This document shows, in pieces, positions 62,715 to 64,000 of a stretch of DNA of 64,000 bases. Source of the DNA: Tetradesmus obliquus (taxonomy: Eukaryota; Chlorophyta; Chlorophyceae; Sphaeropleales; Scenedesmaceae); the NCBI GenBank assembly GCA_030272155.1, contig CP126192.1, forward strand, positions 5,862,501-5,926,500, written 5' to 3'. Each line of letters opens with the position of its first letter. Position 1 is the first letter of the stretch. The notes under the pieces are model-generated. The model did no database searches. It was not told where the DNA came from and worked only from the letters and a program-made list of their open reading frames with translations. Both the position numbers and the translations under genes were made by a program.

Positions 62715-64000
62715 TGCTGCCGCAGGTGTACAGCGACTTTGAGCTCAAGTCGGGCCAGCGGCTGGACCCCTCGCTGCTGGGCTACAGCAGCCTCAGCGAT
62801 CTGGTGCTGCAGGGCACGCAGCTGGGCATACAGCTGGTTGAGGTGCCGCAGGCGGGCAGCCAGGCTGTGCGGCTGCGGGTAGTGCGGGAGAAGCAGGACA
62901 AGAGCCTCAACCCAATGCGCGGCTATGCTGGTGAGTGGATGCATGCAGATAGGTTTGCAAACCTGGCATGCTGCCGGGCACACAGCTGGGCATCAACTTT
63001 GTTGAAGAGCCGCAGCAAGGCAGCCAGAGTGTGTGGCTGCGGGTGGTGCGGGAGAAGCAGGACAAGAGCCTCAATCCAATGCGCGGCTATGCTGGTGAGT
63101 GGTTTGTTTGTTTCTGTCAGCAACGAAGCAGCTCAGTGGTTGCTGTGACGGCGGCTGCCTCTGATAAACTCACACTTGAAGACTGCACTGTTGCGGCTAT
63201 GATGGCGAGTCGAGTCAAAGAAGCAGCTTGGTGGTTGGCTGTGACAGCGGCTGCCTCTGACGCTCACAAGTGTTGGTTGGTTGAGGATAATGGGAGCGCT
63301 GCAGGACTGCATGGTTGTAACAGCTGAGCATGGTGGCTCTGAGTGGATGGATTGTGTCAGCCTTGCGCCAGCCGCTCCTTGTTGATTGTGCCGTGACACG
63401 AATCACGCCGAGCAGGGCTAAATAGAAGTTTGTAATGCAGGTGAGCTGAGCACTTGCATCTAAAAACGTCAGTAGCCGGGACTATTTGTAAACAGGCCCT
63501 TATACGGGATTTGGCTGTGTTGCCTGCTTCGCCTCTCCTCTTGCTGCAGGCCTGCACGGCAAGAAGCGCGCGGCTCCAGAGGACGCCAGCATGCAGCAGC
63601 ACGGCTCCCCAACAGCAGCAGCTAAGCGGCCTCCGGGGCTGTTTGGCGCAGCCTATGCAGCGGGATCAGGCAGCTTCACAATCCCAGGCCTGTCAAGCCT
63701 TAAGACGCCGCCAATCCCCAGCATAACAGCCAGCAGCAGCGGTAGCGGGGCGCTGCAGGCAGCCGCCAGCGGCGGCAGCGATGCAGCAGCAGCCGATGCT
63801 GCGTCTGGTGCAGCTGTAGCGCAGGATGCTGGTGCGGCAGCAGCGGCAGCGTTTGCTGTGCAGCAGGCGCAAGAGCAGCATGGCATTGATCCCTGTGTGG
63901 TGTACGTATCCCACCTGCCGCCTGACACAACACGCGAGGAGCTGCTTGATCTGTTTACGCCTGTTGGTGGTATTGTGCATGCACGCATTGGCGTGAACAG
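60094..64000 (+). CDS. LOTUS-like plus RRM RNA-binding protein, incomplete at both ends
   Basis: Exons in frame: 60094-60635, 61099-61208, 61433-62376, 62726-62930, 63550-64000 (runs off the right edge). The true start exon is not resolved. Two segments resemble OST-HTH/LOTUS folds: FPMEKLVEGYGHSFNCEPDL followed by MSMRQLLAG, and DFELKSGQRLDPSLLGYSSLSDLV. Between them lies a long Gln/Met-rich stretch. The last exon has a basic patch (HGKKRAAP), Ala/Ser linker, and the start of an RRM with RNP2-like CVVYVSHLP and then TREELLDLFTPVGGIVHARIG. LOTUS plus RRM occurs in RNA-regulation proteins such as MARF1, but no NYN domain is in view. The RRM call is firm, the LOTUS calls tentative. Introns 1 and 4 contain copies of the preceding exon ends. 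Confidence 0.6.
60719..60753 (+). pseudogene. Relic copy of an exon end and donor, LOTUS-RRM intron 1
   Basis: It repeats the last about 30 bases of the exon ending at 60635 (KLVEGY-HR and the donor CACAG|gtgagg). One base in the gly codon has changed, to KLVEGYRHR. Confidence 0.8.
62966..63090 (+). pseudogene. Copy of the 3' half of the exon ending at 62930; possible alternative exon
   Basis: It encodes LPGTQLGINFVEEPQQGSQ and then REKQDKSLNPMRGYAG, matching GTQLGIQLVEVPQAGSQ and the rest of the upstream exon, with the same donor GCTG|gtgagt. It is uninterrupted. An acceptor-like tag at about 62946-62948 would give phase 0 at its start and phase 1 at its end, the same phases as the real exon, so it could replace it. 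Confidence 0.7.

Overview
The window is nuclear DNA from a eukaryote, most likely a green alga. Genes are split by many short GT-AG introns. The sequence is saturated with CAG/CTG repeats that read as poly-Gln, poly-Ala or poly-Ser. The gene content combines plant-like proteins (CCA1/REVEILLE-type MYB, mid-SUN protein, mitochondrial PanB, a plastid-type TPR protein) with a ciliary protein (CFAP54). A sphaeroplealean chlorophyte of the Scenedesmus/Tetradesmus kind would fit, but the species is inference. No prokaryotic operon, CRISPR array or intact transposon was seen.

Layout from left to right: a secreted beta-helix protein (-, 3' end beyond the left edge); ketopantoate hydroxymethyltransferase PanB (-); a TPR protein (+); a VTC1-like DUF202 membrane protein (-); a monoacylglycerol-lipase-like hydrolase (+); the 26-exon CFAP54 gene (-); an unrecognised 337-aa protein (+); a very large CCA1/REVEILLE-like MYB (-); a mid-SUN protein (-); an Aven-like RGG protein (+); the small Tim chaperone TIM10 (-); and an LOTUS-like plus RRM protein (+, 3' end beyond the right edge). 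Exon models were built by hand from splice consensus and reading-frame phase. In nine genes, all complete, every junction keeps frame with GT-AG sites apart from one GC-AG intron in CFAP54. The orphan gene also keeps frame but needs a weaker GC donor. The beta-helix and LOTUS genes are partial.

Ten of the twelve genes form five head-to-head pairs with about 0.4-0.8 kb between start codons: PanB/TPR, VTC1/lipase, CFAP54/orphan, SUN/Aven and TIM10/LOTUS-RRM. The genes do not form one pathway.

The least explained pattern is a set of partial exon copies inside introns of PanB, the TPR gene and the LOTUS-RRM gene. Most carry a copied splice site and several have frameshifts or stops. One copy, at 62966-63090, is intact enough to be a possible alternative exon. 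A second pattern is that many 3' splice sites end in a (CTG)n tract followed by CAG.
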